Positions 12,730 through 22,779 of a stretch of DNA of 64,000 nucleotides are shown one piece after another. Under the pieces are notes generated by a model that was given only the letters and a program-made list of their open reading frames with translations, did no database searches and was not told the DNA's origin. Each line of letters begins with the position of its first letter. Position 1 is the stretch's first letter. A program made the translations under genes and the position numbers. Source of the DNA: Hetaerina americana (Eukaryota > Arthropoda > Insecta > Odonata > Calopterygidae); the NCBI GenBank assembly GCA_022747635.1, contig JAKTNV010000003.1, positions 101,662,954 through 101,726,953 of the forward strand. The letters are read 5' to 3'.

Positions 12730-12990
12730 GATGGACGTTCACGTACTCCGGCGTTTCTTACTGCCAAGAAGGGAGTACGGGCGGGTTTGTTAGGGTTGCC
12801 AAGATGCCAGCGTCTCGTCCAAAAGAGGGGGCACGGCGGCCTTCTGAAGGGGTGTGGGCCGGCTGAGTTCCGGAGGGCGAGGCGGGAGAGTCTGCCGGAG
12901 GGAGGGGGGATCTTTGGCGCGGCCTGCATGGACATCTCAAATGCGGAACCCAAATAAAAAAAAAGAGTCGCAACCAGCCCCGGGTACTTA
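12730..12990. other. small GC-rich island 4
   Basis: G-rich on the + strand (runs at about 12855-12910), bounded by AT-rich DNA. No coding evidence. Confidence 0.4.
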
Positions 12991-13245
12991 TTTCACTTGC
13001 TGTAATAGCCATTGTGACGAATCATCCCCGCGGTGTATTTAAAGTACAGGGGAAATGGACTTTGTGATATTAATTCAGGACCTTAATTTCATTCCGAGTT
13101 AATAATGCACGTGAATGTTCCCGATCCTCTTTGCAGACGAACACTTTTCGCGGATTGAAATGATCCTCCAAGACTACCTGGGCTCACTGTTGCCTCTCAT
13201 CGACCAGATGTACTCGTAACTAACGTTGGTCAAACGACATTTGCA

Positions 13246-13301
13246 ATTGTCAGGTACTATTAGCAGCTATTGTCAGGTACTATTAGCAGCTATTGTCAGG
13301 T
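13246..13301. repeat. 23-bp tandem repeat, 2.4 copies
   Basis: The unit ATTGTCAGGTACTATTAGCA plus GCT occurs perfectly at 13246-13268 and 13269-13291, and its first ten bases recur at 13292-13301. The array is perfect and therefore recent. No function is evident. Confidence 0.9.
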
Positions 13302-14169
13302 CCATTGCAATTTTCGAGATCGGAGAGTAATGTTGTCATCTCAGCGCCAGTGACATATTTTTCTTAAAATTAACTTCGCGTGATATACTCATCGACTTAA
13401 GCGGCGGAAATTTCGGCGTATTAATCAAGAAAGATAAGGAGCCGTCCAGGGACGAACACGGAGGAAAGCGCTACCAAAATGATTTGACAAGAAGGAAAAG
13501 TTGTAATACAGCCGAAATATGATTAAGGAAGTGGGAATATTGTGTTGAAGAAATTTATGATCAAGAGATTAAGTTAGTAACTTCCATTGGGCGTTTGTAG
13601 CGGTATCTCAGGTCTAATAAAAATTGATTTTAAGATAGAAGAATACCTGTACATACGAGAAATGAAGGGAAAATGAAGAAGCTGGGGTAGACAAGTCTTC
13701 GAAAAATGATTCAAGGTTTAAATAAAATGAAATTAGAGTTGGTTGACCCAAGGTATAGCACATTAATAAAGTTCTAAAGAATGTATCGGGGCAGAATATG
13801 CGGACAAAAGTACAAAGTTGAATTTTGGGTACTTCAAAGATAACCAATTAAAAATTACGAGCAGAATGTGGCACAAGTAAAACACAAGTCATACAATATT
13901 GCCTCGGTTATTATTTTTTAGAGTCAAAGAAAGCGATGAGGATACGTGACGCAACAACGGTAGTGAGAAGACTAATATAAAATAAAGTAGATACTAGATT
14001 CACAATGGTGACATCAGATATTCTCATGGTAAGCCACATACATATCTGATTTTATAGCTCGCCAGCTAGCTGAGCCACTCCTGAGGACATTACAAAATTA
14101 ATTTAAGAAGTATGGAATGAAACGAATGTAATTCACGACTCTTCAATTCAACGTAATCGAGAAAAATCC

Positions 14170-14690
14170 AGGTTTAAACTTAAAAAAGAAGAGCATATAT
14201 TAGAACATTTTTCATATTTAGGCAATATTTTGAAGAACAATGGGTGCATTATTTGGGACTTTTGATTGAGATTGGCGCTAGAAAAAGACACAGTTGCTAA
14301 GAGTCTGGAAACGACCAAGTCTCTTAAAAGAAGCGTAAAGAAAAGATAGTAAAAACTTTGATATGACCCAGTGTGTTTAATTATGTCAAAAATAACTACT
14401 GCTCAGAAAATGTTTTTCGGGCAAGAGAATATGCATAGAATAGAGGCTATTGAAATGGCGGTGTGGAGAAGAAACTGTGAAGAGAGCATGATGAATGAAG
14501 AGTAATTGGAGAGTGACTGGGGGAAGGTAATAAGGTGTTGGAGGAAATTCAAAGGATGCAGAAGAAGTTGATGGGAGGACAAAAGATTAGGTTGTGAGAT
14601 GTTGGGCTGAGGGATGGAAGGAAGGGGCGCGTAATTGGGAAAAAAGGGAAGAGGGAGCACTTTGGACGTCATGAAGAGAAGGAAGAAGGA
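14170..14690 (+). pseudogene. non-LTR retrotransposon RT C-terminal pseudogene
   Basis: With frameshifts and stops, the + strand reads EHFSYLGNILKNNGC, then a stretch ending SLKRSVKKR, then HRIEAIEMAVWRRNCEES. These correspond to blocks downstream of the RT domain in RTE/CR1-like non-LTR elements: the F.YLG motif, a KL...RKR stretch, and the R.EA.EM..WRR motif. The catalytic FADD block is not visible. The copy is old and non-functional. The assignment is by motif order only. Confidence 0.55.
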
Positions 14691-14699
14691 ATGAGTGGC

Positions 14700-15650
14700 C
14701 GAATGAGTATTTTTAGTAGTACAAAAGTCTCTTACATTTTGTAGTTTTTTGTCGGGAGAAGTTAACGCAGAATAGTTATCAGGAACGTCCAGAATCTACG
14801 CTTAGTCCATAGACCTCATATCAAATCGCTGGTGTCTGATATATAGGTCTTTTTAAATACTTTTAATACGGGTTTTTACCCAACATGTGTTATGTTATAG
14901 ACGATGGGTGTTATGCGAAGTAGAAATTAAATTTTTGAGGAGATTTTTAGGTATAACATTTCTAAAACCAGTTCCAATGCGGTTTTTCTGTTGGTTTCTA
15001 CAGCCATCATCATCGTTATATTGATACTGGTTTGTCGTCGCATCCAATAGACACCGTCGTACAAAAATAGCTCTCCATTAGAGTAAGCCGTCTACTGTGT
15101 AAACAAGTAGAGTAAGTAGTCTACCGTATTTGCAGTTTTTTAGAGTAAGTAGTCTACTGTAGTGGCAAGATGGGATAGATGCTTTGGTGAGTAAATTTGT
15201 TTACTCCGTTCTCATAAGTGGACATGTTTTGTTCTTTTATTTAATTTTTTCAATGGAGTCTTATATTCTTACTTAAAGTTTTTTTTCATCGATACTTCTA
15301 ATTAATTTCACTCACTACAAATTTTTTACCTCGCTTGGGTTCAAACACCAACGCCCTCTAAAAACTGCAAAGCTGATTTTTCTCAATATTTCCAGTTCGA
15401 ATACATTAGCTAAGTTCAAAAAACTAATAGAAAATTGCATTGTAGTGATAGAGTGGCAACTGCGGAACTTAATTGAATTTTTAATGAAACACCTTGAACG
15501 TAATCGTTGACGACCCACTGCGTGGCTAGGCGACATTGGTAGTTCCAATTTCGTTGATTTCGAGTAACCGCACGAATTCTTGACACCTTGAGTGACTCGC
15601 ACGTGCACACCAAACGAAATTGCATAAATTCATCTTCCACTACTTCAAGA
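14700..15650. other. AT-rich spacer with GTAGACTAC-like triplication
   Basis: Around 15085-15165 the motif AGAGTAAG(C/T)(C/A)GTCTAC recurs three times, a loose local repeat. Otherwise there is no recognised feature. Confidence 0.45.
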
Positions 15651-15810
15651 TTCACATTCTGTCCCACCGGATCCCCCTCGCCACCACCCCCCTACCCCCC
15701 CTCCTCCACCGTCTCGCCGTTTACACTCTCACTCACTACGTCGATGGAACTCACTCCTCCTCGAAGACGCAGACACACACACACACACCGAGGGGTTCGT
15801 GCGTGTGTGT

Positions 15811-15851
15811 CAGCCAAGAGGTATCATCAGACCGATGATACCTCTTGGCTG
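15811..15851. repeat. perfect 18-bp hairpin with 5-nt loop
   Basis: CAGCCAAGAGGTATCATC (15811-15828) is followed by AGACC and then its exact reverse complement (15834-15851). There is no mismatch. The stem could form a cruciform in DNA or a hairpin in RNA. Confidence 0.95.
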
Positions 15852-16061
15852 CCTTCTTCCTGGGTTCCCATCCTCCCTATTCCTCCACTCCGGGGCATCG
15901 CCCCTCTTCTCCTCTCTCTCTCCCCCCCCCCCTCTTCCCCCCCTCCCCCCTTAGTGCCCCCACTCCCGAATTCCCTTGTTGCGCAGTGTGGCTAATGACT
16001 TGGACGCACCTCTTCGGTGGAGGTGGCGTGGGAGGAAGTCGGTGGGACGATGAGGGACAAA

Positions 16062-16069
16062 TATAAAAG
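16062..16069 (+). promoter_or_regulatory. TATA-box-like TATAAAAG
   Basis: A TATAAAAG match sits at the 3' edge of a GC-rich island, about 40 bp before an ACGTCA motif. No transcript or open frame downstream supports it. Confidence 0.25.
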
Positions 16070-16134
16070 CTACAACGAACTCGGGGAACGTCGCGTTGCT
16101 CGGAAGAGACGTCACGGCTTTATGGGATGACATT

Positions 16135-17285
16135 GAGAGGTTCAAAATTTAGTCTTAGATCTGCGATGGAGAACTGTCAGTGATTTCTCCCAATCATTAG
16201 GTGGTTCAATCAGCAGCGAAATCACATTCCGCTGCATGGAAAACTCCCCGAGTCCTCCTCAGTGGGCAAGAGTGGGGAATGAATAAGCCCGGAGCGGAAA
16301 AATCGTTCAAGTTGCCGTGTCATTGCACTCTGGCAGTTTTACATATTCTTTTTTTCCCCCCTTAGCTCCGGTGTAATTTGAGGGTCGACTGAAAAGAAAC
16401 ACTAATTAAGGTCTTCGAAATGCCATCGTCGAAAAATTTCGCACCTCATTCATGGATGGAAGCGTTAAGACACCGAAGAATAGTTGGAAATTTAATGTCA
16501 TTATGTCGATTACGTACGACGCATTTTCTTATTGAGAATCGTAAAAGCGAGGGAATGTCTTGATGAATTTAAAAAGGTATATTAATATTTAATTATATCT
16601 GCGTTGTTCCTGGTTTCTGAGATTGCTATGCCCGAGTTCCTTTTTATGAGGGGTGTCAAACTTTTTTTTCCAACTCATTTAGCATCTGCTCTATATTTTT
16701 TGATAATTACACGGACTTTAGGAGTCTTCAACTGTGTGTAGACAATTCACTTAGAAGCAACACTCTTTACGCCGCATTTAAATGTAAAGTAACTACAAGA
16801 GATGGCAATGTCTCGATTCCCTAGTAGGGATTTTGACCACGTAAGTTTGGTAACCGTGGGAATGATCCTGCATATATACTCTCATTGAATTAGTCGTTAT
16901 ATTCCTAAAATTAGCTAACATTTTCATGTTACAATGTATCTATAATTTAACTCTTGATCGAAAAATTGTCATTCTCAGAGCAACTGAATATTTACTAACA
17001 TTTCAAATTAATCATTCGAGTTTTGTCCCCATTGACAAACTTTAGGGGTCTCTTTAAGGGACTTAAGTACTTAAAACTTAGGGACATCTTTAAGAGTCTC
17101 GCCACTTGGGACGGGCCGCAATTATTTATAATATGGACGTAATTGTTCAAGGGTTTTATCTGTCTAGTACGGATCTCAGTTGCAACACGTTCGATCCCTT
17201 GGAGCTGTGTATTAAGTTCGAATGTTTCCTCGTGGTTCATCTACTGTGGAAACACTAGCGACAATGTAGCCATATCCTGAGGCCG
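16135..17285. other. AT-rich spacer, nothing recognised
   Basis: AT-rich with short open frames. No feature supported. Confidence 0.55.
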
Positions 17286-17289
17286 AAGC

Positions 17290-18240
17290 GAAATTCAGCG
17301 TCGGATATAGGACCTAACGACAGTGATCTGGTCAGCTGTAAAGCCAACGGGATATTTGCCGCTCGAACGACCGGGGTACGAGGAAGTAAGAGTTGAATTG
17401 CTGGAATCCGGCGTCCAGTCTTGTGCGTTAAGCCGGCGAAAATTTCGAGTCGAAGCTCGCGGGGCGTACCGCAATCTCGCGCAGGTCAGGCCGAGGGCGC
17501 AAAAACCTCGGAGCAATGCGTCGAGGGTGGAGAGCAGGGATTCGGGCTGGCGGGCTGTTGAATAGGATCGCGGCGGGGACTTACTAGCTGATCGTCGACC
17601 TCTCCATAAACATCTCCACATCACTCTCCTTCTTCTGAATAGTATGCCGACTCCCTCCCTCCCGAAAGCCGTCCCCTCACACTCGCTCCCTACTGCCCAG
17701 TAACAACTGCTCATCGCCCGCGATTCCTATCCTCCGCCCGCGATCCCTCAAGGGGGCACGGGCGAGGTTTTCTCTCTGCTCCCCCTCCTCCTTCGCCATC
17801 GCAAAATAACACCCCCTTCTCCCCCTCCCTCGGTCCGTCCGTTGGATGGGACCGCCCTATGGAGGGTGCCAAAGGACCGTCCAGAAAAGGATTGCGGAGA
17901 GGGGCGGAGGCGAAAGCGGAGAGAACGAGAGGTGTCTCCCGCGGCAGCCCCGCCAAATAAGCCGGCATCTTTGGCGGGGGTGAGGGGGGACTCGTCACGC
18001 CTTCATAATTCATAAGGCAACCATCAGATGGCGGAGGATTCATCCTCACAGTTCGGTCGACCTCCGAAGCTCGAATCTTTTCCTTGTCTTTGAGACATTG
18101 TTCCGAATATAATGCCTTCCCCTCTCCCCCCCCCCCCCGGTGCGATGGAAGACTGTTGGACGGTCGGATCGAAAAAACAGGAGTCACCGGCCTCTTTGTC
18201 TCCCGGCTTGTGTTTGCTATTCTCTGAGCTCACGTGGAAC
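17290..18240. other. GC/CpG-rich island 6, longest in the window
   Basis: Part one (17300-17580) is CpG-dense without strong strand skew. Part two (17580-18240) mixes C-rich and G-rich segments and includes a 12-base C run near 18127. Open frames of 139 and 158 codons on the minus strand have compositional bias and no recognisable domain. It could be a CpG-island promoter or enhancer; this is inference. Confidence 0.5.
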
Positions 18241-18244
18241 GCTT

Positions 18245-20220
18245 ATGAGAGATGATGTCGGGAAGAAGCAAAAGTGGGTGAATGAATCATGGCTATCGAA
18301 ATAGGCGAATGTGACGGAAACTGTGAAGTAGCTTGTTTCGGATGCTGTGATAAAAAATTACTGTATTTGGTTAGGAAGTAGTCACTTTCAGAAGCTGTTG
18401 TCACCAATAATTGGCTAAAGACATGGCTCATCCGAAACTCGCATAGAGTAGCCGCTGTTGAGTGAGATTTCCTCTGCGGTCACCGGAACCAGGAAATCAC
18501 ACTCGTATCTTCATATTTTGGTCATCAGTTTCAAATGACCGTCATTGTTACGTTGGTACACTCGTAATTATTCTAAGTCCTGAGCAAATACTACGTTCCA
18601 ATTTAATGATTATCTTTTCATTTCAGTTTTAGTCAAAATACATTTTGAGGCGTATATACACCCTTTGAAAGCTCTCTATCTCTTGAAGCGAGAATCGGTG
18701 CTTCGGAATAGCATTTTTGATTTCTCTGTTCTGTATTTTTAATGGATCATAACAGATTACATGAATATGGACTAAAATAATGGCCATAGAGTGAATGGAG
18801 TTTAAAAAGAAATGTGTAAATAAATTAACTCCCGAGTTCTTTAGCAACTGAGAGCAAGTTCATACCGGATTGGGAACCATAAACTACATGCACTCTGGGG
18901 ACACGTAGGTATGCGCAACTTTCCGGAGTACAGGTCCTAAAAAAGAACGTTCTGGCTGTCAGAATGCCAAAACAATCGCCGTGCATTAAGGTCGAGTGTC
19001 GGTGTATTTCTAACCTGACCATGAAAAAAAGACCGACATGCGAGCCAAAATATGTCCATTCGCTGTGTTCCCAAATTTAACATAATGTATTAAGTGTTTC
19101 TGCAGTTTTATTTTTCCGAAGAACACCCAAAGCCCATTCTCATTAAGCCACTCCAGACATTAGCATATATGGTAACGACACTCCTTCATGACATGGAGCT
19201 AAAATAACAATTTAAAAACATCTGTTTACCGGTACGGGTCGAGGACCTCATTGAATTGCATCTAATGAGGAAGCAGAAGTGCAATATCCTTGCTTGATCT
19301 TCGTACGCTTTCTGAGAAAAGACCCGTAGCTATTCATTCTAGAATTTTGGGAACGATTTTGAATTGTTACTAAAATGTTTCGTATTCAACATTTAATGTT
19401 CGCCGCTCACGACAAGGCGTTCGACGTGAAACTATATTATTATCAGTTTTAGAAGCACTGCTCGTTACCACCAACATAATATTTGCACTAACAAAATGAC
19501 TTACTCATTATGAATCCATTTCGCCAAACTAGACCAAAAACATTGAGTAATTATCAGTTCGGAGAACAGATATAAGCTTGTATAAATAAGTTTCATATTT
19601 AAATGAAATCCTAAAGATGCCACTTTTTTCATAAAAACTGTCATGATTGTTTTGATTCTTGAGTTGACAGGAGACGACAGGCAGTACAGCATCATCGTAA
19701 GTAAATATCGTGGAATATTTTTGAGTACGATTCAATTAATTCTGCAGTCATTTGCCAAATTTTTGCGGCAAATTTTATTTATTTCAAAAGATTTACCTGG
19801 GGTAAAACATTTTCGAAATTATAAGGTCTTCAAATTAAATCCTATAATGGCGAACTTAACCATATAGGTATCAAAGTTTGTCCTTTACCTCTTTTGTCCG
19901 TTTATAGTTTTATTTTCGACAATAAATATCGATATTTCCAGATCATGAGGGTATTATGACAAAAGAATACGTATTATATTCCGAATTTTTTGCTTGAGAA
20001 AACTCATCATAGGAGGTGAAAAAAATAATAAATCAGTTTGAGTTAATAAGCAGTGTGGCATGAGTTTTCGCATATCGTCATGATGGAGGCTCACCTTTCC
20101 CCATCTTTCAAATTATTTTCATACTTTTTCATGACTCAGCTCCGGAACTATCTAAAGGTTCCGGACTTCTTAAAGTATTTCTTCTGCCCACGCGTAACAT
20201 TCCGTTTCCGACGAAGGGGT
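18245..20220. other. AT-rich spacer, nothing recognised
   Basis: AT-rich, dense stops, no supported gene or repeat. Confidence 0.6.
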
Positions 20221-20229
20221 ACCAGTTAA

Positions 20230-20790
20230 GATATTGCGGAGCAGGTGGAGAGCGTGTGAATCAAGGAGAAGTAAGGGGGACACCCGTTAATAGGTGACGC
20301 TACAGAGGAGATACATTTGGAGCCACGGAGGGCTACAATAGTTCCCCAAGACTCTCCCCGGCGGCCCCTGGCGACGGCCAAGAACAACGATCCCGTCCCC
20401 ACCCACACGGGAATCGGGAGGCTGTACATGGACCAGTGGGTGGAGACCCTTTGACGCGGTTTGTTTTTCGTGGGAGAGAAGGGGGCGAGGTGGGGGTTCG
20501 AGAGGGGGGTGTACCTCGCGAGGCACGCCGGCTCCCCTTCGATTCTCCCCTCCTCTCCCTCGAGGGGTCGGGAAAGAAAGATCGGTTGCCATGAGGAGCG
20601 GGGTGGGGCGGGCAGATGGGCTGTCTCTCGCGAAGAGGATGGGCGCAGCGCTATGGATGTCACTCCGCTTTCTTTTCTTTTTTCATGGTCCTGTGAAGGT
20701 TGCGCGCGTTATGAAGGTCGGGGTGAATACGAAGGACCGTTGATCCCGCTGCGGCTCGCTTCCTTGTTATGTGTATCCCCGTTCCAAAAG
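20230..20790. other. GC-rich island 7
   Basis: G-rich on the + strand, with CpGs from about 20320 to 20760. Open frames run through all frames because of composition. No coding motif recognised. Confidence 0.45.
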
Positions 20791-21114
20791 TCGACCATTT
20801 GACCCAAACTTGGATCGGGAGTAGCGGCAACACGCAACGCCCAAGGTCGGGGACATTAATGGGTCATCTAGCCATGATGTCATGGGCATGTTCTACCAAA
20901 TCATTCGCCAATTCACTATTCTAATACATGAGATTATATAAATTCGTGAGCTACGTTGCAGAAAGTGATAGGAAACTAATATGGGTGTCTTAGGTAATAG
21001 CATCTCCAGCCCTGAGGTTTCGGTTTTCTCCTTCACTTTGTTTAGACACCCTCATATTTACTACCTGTTGCGTCTTCAAATGAAATTCACAATCCTCATT
21101 TTTAAAATTTAATC

Positions 21115-21117
<3 letters not shown>

Positions 21118-21190
<73 letters not shown>
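21118..21190. repeat. (TA)n microsatellite
   Basis: An uninterrupted AT/TA run of about 73 bp lies directly 5' of a non-LTR RT tail fragment. Confidence 0.95.
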
Positions 21191-21197
<7 letters not shown>

Positions 21198-21410
21198 GGT
21201 ATGGTGGGCGAAGAGAGGGGTTTGTTAGGAGCAATCCTATGGAGGCAGGAAAAGTGGCTGAAGGGGGTATTGACCGGCAGCGGGATGTTGAAGACTGTAA
21301 TTGAGGGGAGAATGTTGGACAAACGAGGAAAGGGAAGGAACAGGATAGGGATGTTGGACGGGATGAAGGGAGGAAGAAAGTACTCAGAGCTGAAGAGGGA
21401 CCTGATGTAG
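21191..21410 (+). pseudogene. non-LTR RT C-terminal tail fragment
   Basis: The + strand reads GMLKTVIEGRMLDKRGKGRN and then RIGMLDG...YSELKRDLM before a stop at about 21408. The LLKT.IEGR...GKRGRGR pattern is the basic C-terminal tail of RTE/CR1-like non-LTR retrotransposons. The RT domain itself is missing. The 5' edge abuts the TA array, so the copy is truncated there. It is related in type to the tails at 14.2 kb and 29.0 kb. Confidence 0.6.
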
Positions 21411-21521
21411 AGTAGGATGTTGTGTTTTGTTAGGGGCCACAAATTATTTAATTAGTAATTATGTCCATCCAAAAACCTACCTTAACCGGTAGATTACCTA
21501 ATAATAATAATAATTATATAC

Positions 21522-21524
<3 letters not shown>

Positions 21525-21553
<29 letters not shown>

Positions 21554-21556
21554 AAT
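21525..21556. repeat. TA-rich microsatellite, left flank of palindrome
   Basis: TATA-rich run just left of the 21600-21826 palindrome. A matching array lies on its right side. Confidence 0.85.
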
Positions 21557-21599
21557 ATCTTCGAAATGGAACGCTCTTCGGCGACGCACAAATATATAA

Positions 21600-21822
21600 A
21601 AACACAGATGTAGATTTTTAGAATATAGAGACACAAAGAAAGGACACTCACAATTTGTTATTTGACGTTTCGACAGCACGGCTGTCGTCTTCAGAATCTG
21701 ATTCTTCTGATTCTGAGCCTGTCGTCTTCTGATTCTGAAGACGACAGCCGTGCTGTCGAAACGTCAAATAACAAATTGTGAGTGTCCTTTCTTTGTGTCT
21801 CTATATTCTAAAAAACATCTGT

Positions 21823-21826
<4 letters not shown>
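21600..21826. repeat. ~95-bp-arm palindrome with hammerhead-like cores
   Basis: The arms at 21600-21698 and 21731-21826 are near-perfect reverse complements apart from a small indel near the outer ends. The loop is about 32 nt. Each arm, read outward from the centre, contains CTGAAGA, one base, the 5-bp stem GACAG/CTGTC, then GAAACG (right-arm core 21735-21763). The same order occurs in the foldbacks at 29.6 and 41.1 kb. It resembles the catalytic core layout of hammerhead ribozymes in Penelope-like elements, but the outer helices are weak here. No reverse transcriptase is present. Confidence 0.7.

Positions 21827-21868
<42 letters not shown>
21827..21868. repeat. (TA)n microsatellite, right flank of palindrome
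   Basis: TA array directly joining the palindrome's right arm to the 3' end of a non-LTR fragment at 21.87 kb. Confidence 0.9.
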
Positions 21869-21869
<1 letters not shown>

Positions 21870-22480
21870 CCCCCTGCAAGCCACCGCCAGGGTGTGTTGC
21901 AAGGGGTGAATACACACCAGAATAATTTTACCAGAATATGACACTACCGCGGTCCGGTAATGTTATTCTGATCCCCTGTCGTTCGTAGAAAAAATGGCAT
22001 CTTAAATCTATCCGTTCTACACTTGATCTCTCTAATTTTATTAACATGATCTCTCCTACCGTAGTACGATGGGGGTAATAATACATTTTCAAACATCACT
22101 ACTAAAGAGACCTCCTTCCAATTTATGAAAGAGCTTCAATCTGTAATTTAACCTTCGCTCCGTGAATGACTCCCAGCCTAGCTCCTCTTATACATGTATT
22201 TTGGATACGCTACTAAGTTTATCATGACATAATTTTACAAATCTAGCTCCTCTACGCTGCAAGCGATCCAATTCGGCAATAAATCTAACTTCGTAATGAT
22301 GCCAGATACTTGCAGCATTTTCTAAATGAGGCCTAACCAACGATGGATAACATTTCACTTTTACCTTTTCATCACATTTACCAAGTACTCTTCTAATAAA
22401 ATCCTAATTTTCTGTTACCTTGTCCACATATTCCCCGAATGTTTTTCACCGAGGGGAGATCGTGAGTGAGGGTAACGCCT
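21868..22480 (-). mobile_element. CR1-like non-LTR 3' fragment (same family as 38.1 kb)
   Basis: This segment aligns by eye with 38.15-38.76 kb: shared blocks include GCCACCGCCAGGGTGTGT versus GCTACCGCCAGGGTGTGT, CTACCGCGGTC, and GATCCCCT(G/A)TCGTTCG. On the minus strand it corresponds to the region downstream of the RT domain (YLGVTLTHDL...KLGF), with stops and frameshifts. It is 5'-truncated, and its 3' end lies against the TA array. Confidence 0.75.
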
Positions 22481-22685
22481 TTTTTTCACTACCCTGCTTC
22501 ACTTCTTAATATCAAATGTAAAAAGGTTTTTTTAAGACGTTGTAGACTCCTTTGTCCATATTTTGTAGGCTTGCGGAGGTTGAAGTTCACTCTGCCTGTT
22601 TGATTTCTGCTTGCTAAGTGGTCTTATATTGTTTGTTACTGTCCAAGTTTGTTTTTCAACACTTCCGTATTACTTCGACGAAATC

Positions 22686-22711
22686 ATATATATATATATA
22701 TATATATATAA

Positions 22712-22778
<67 letters not shown>
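22686..22778. repeat. (TA)n array interrupted by ACACACA
   Basis: A long TA microsatellite with a short CA insert near 22711-22720. Isoleucine-tyrosine open frames over it are artefacts. Confidence 0.95.

Positions 22779-22779
<1 letters not shown>

Larger units (their letters stand above)
15655..16130. other. GC-rich island 5 with TATA-like motif
   Basis: C-rich to about 15965, with an (AC)n tract near 15771-15788 and the hairpin at 15811-15851. It then becomes G-rich and ends with TATAAAAG at 16062-16069 and an ACGTCA half-CRE near 16107. No convincing downstream coding exon was found. Confidence 0.45.

Noticed and set aside
17711..18187. 158-codon minus-strand frame
   Set aside because: Pro/Gly/Arg-biased and overlapping other open frames in the same GC-rich island; no domain.
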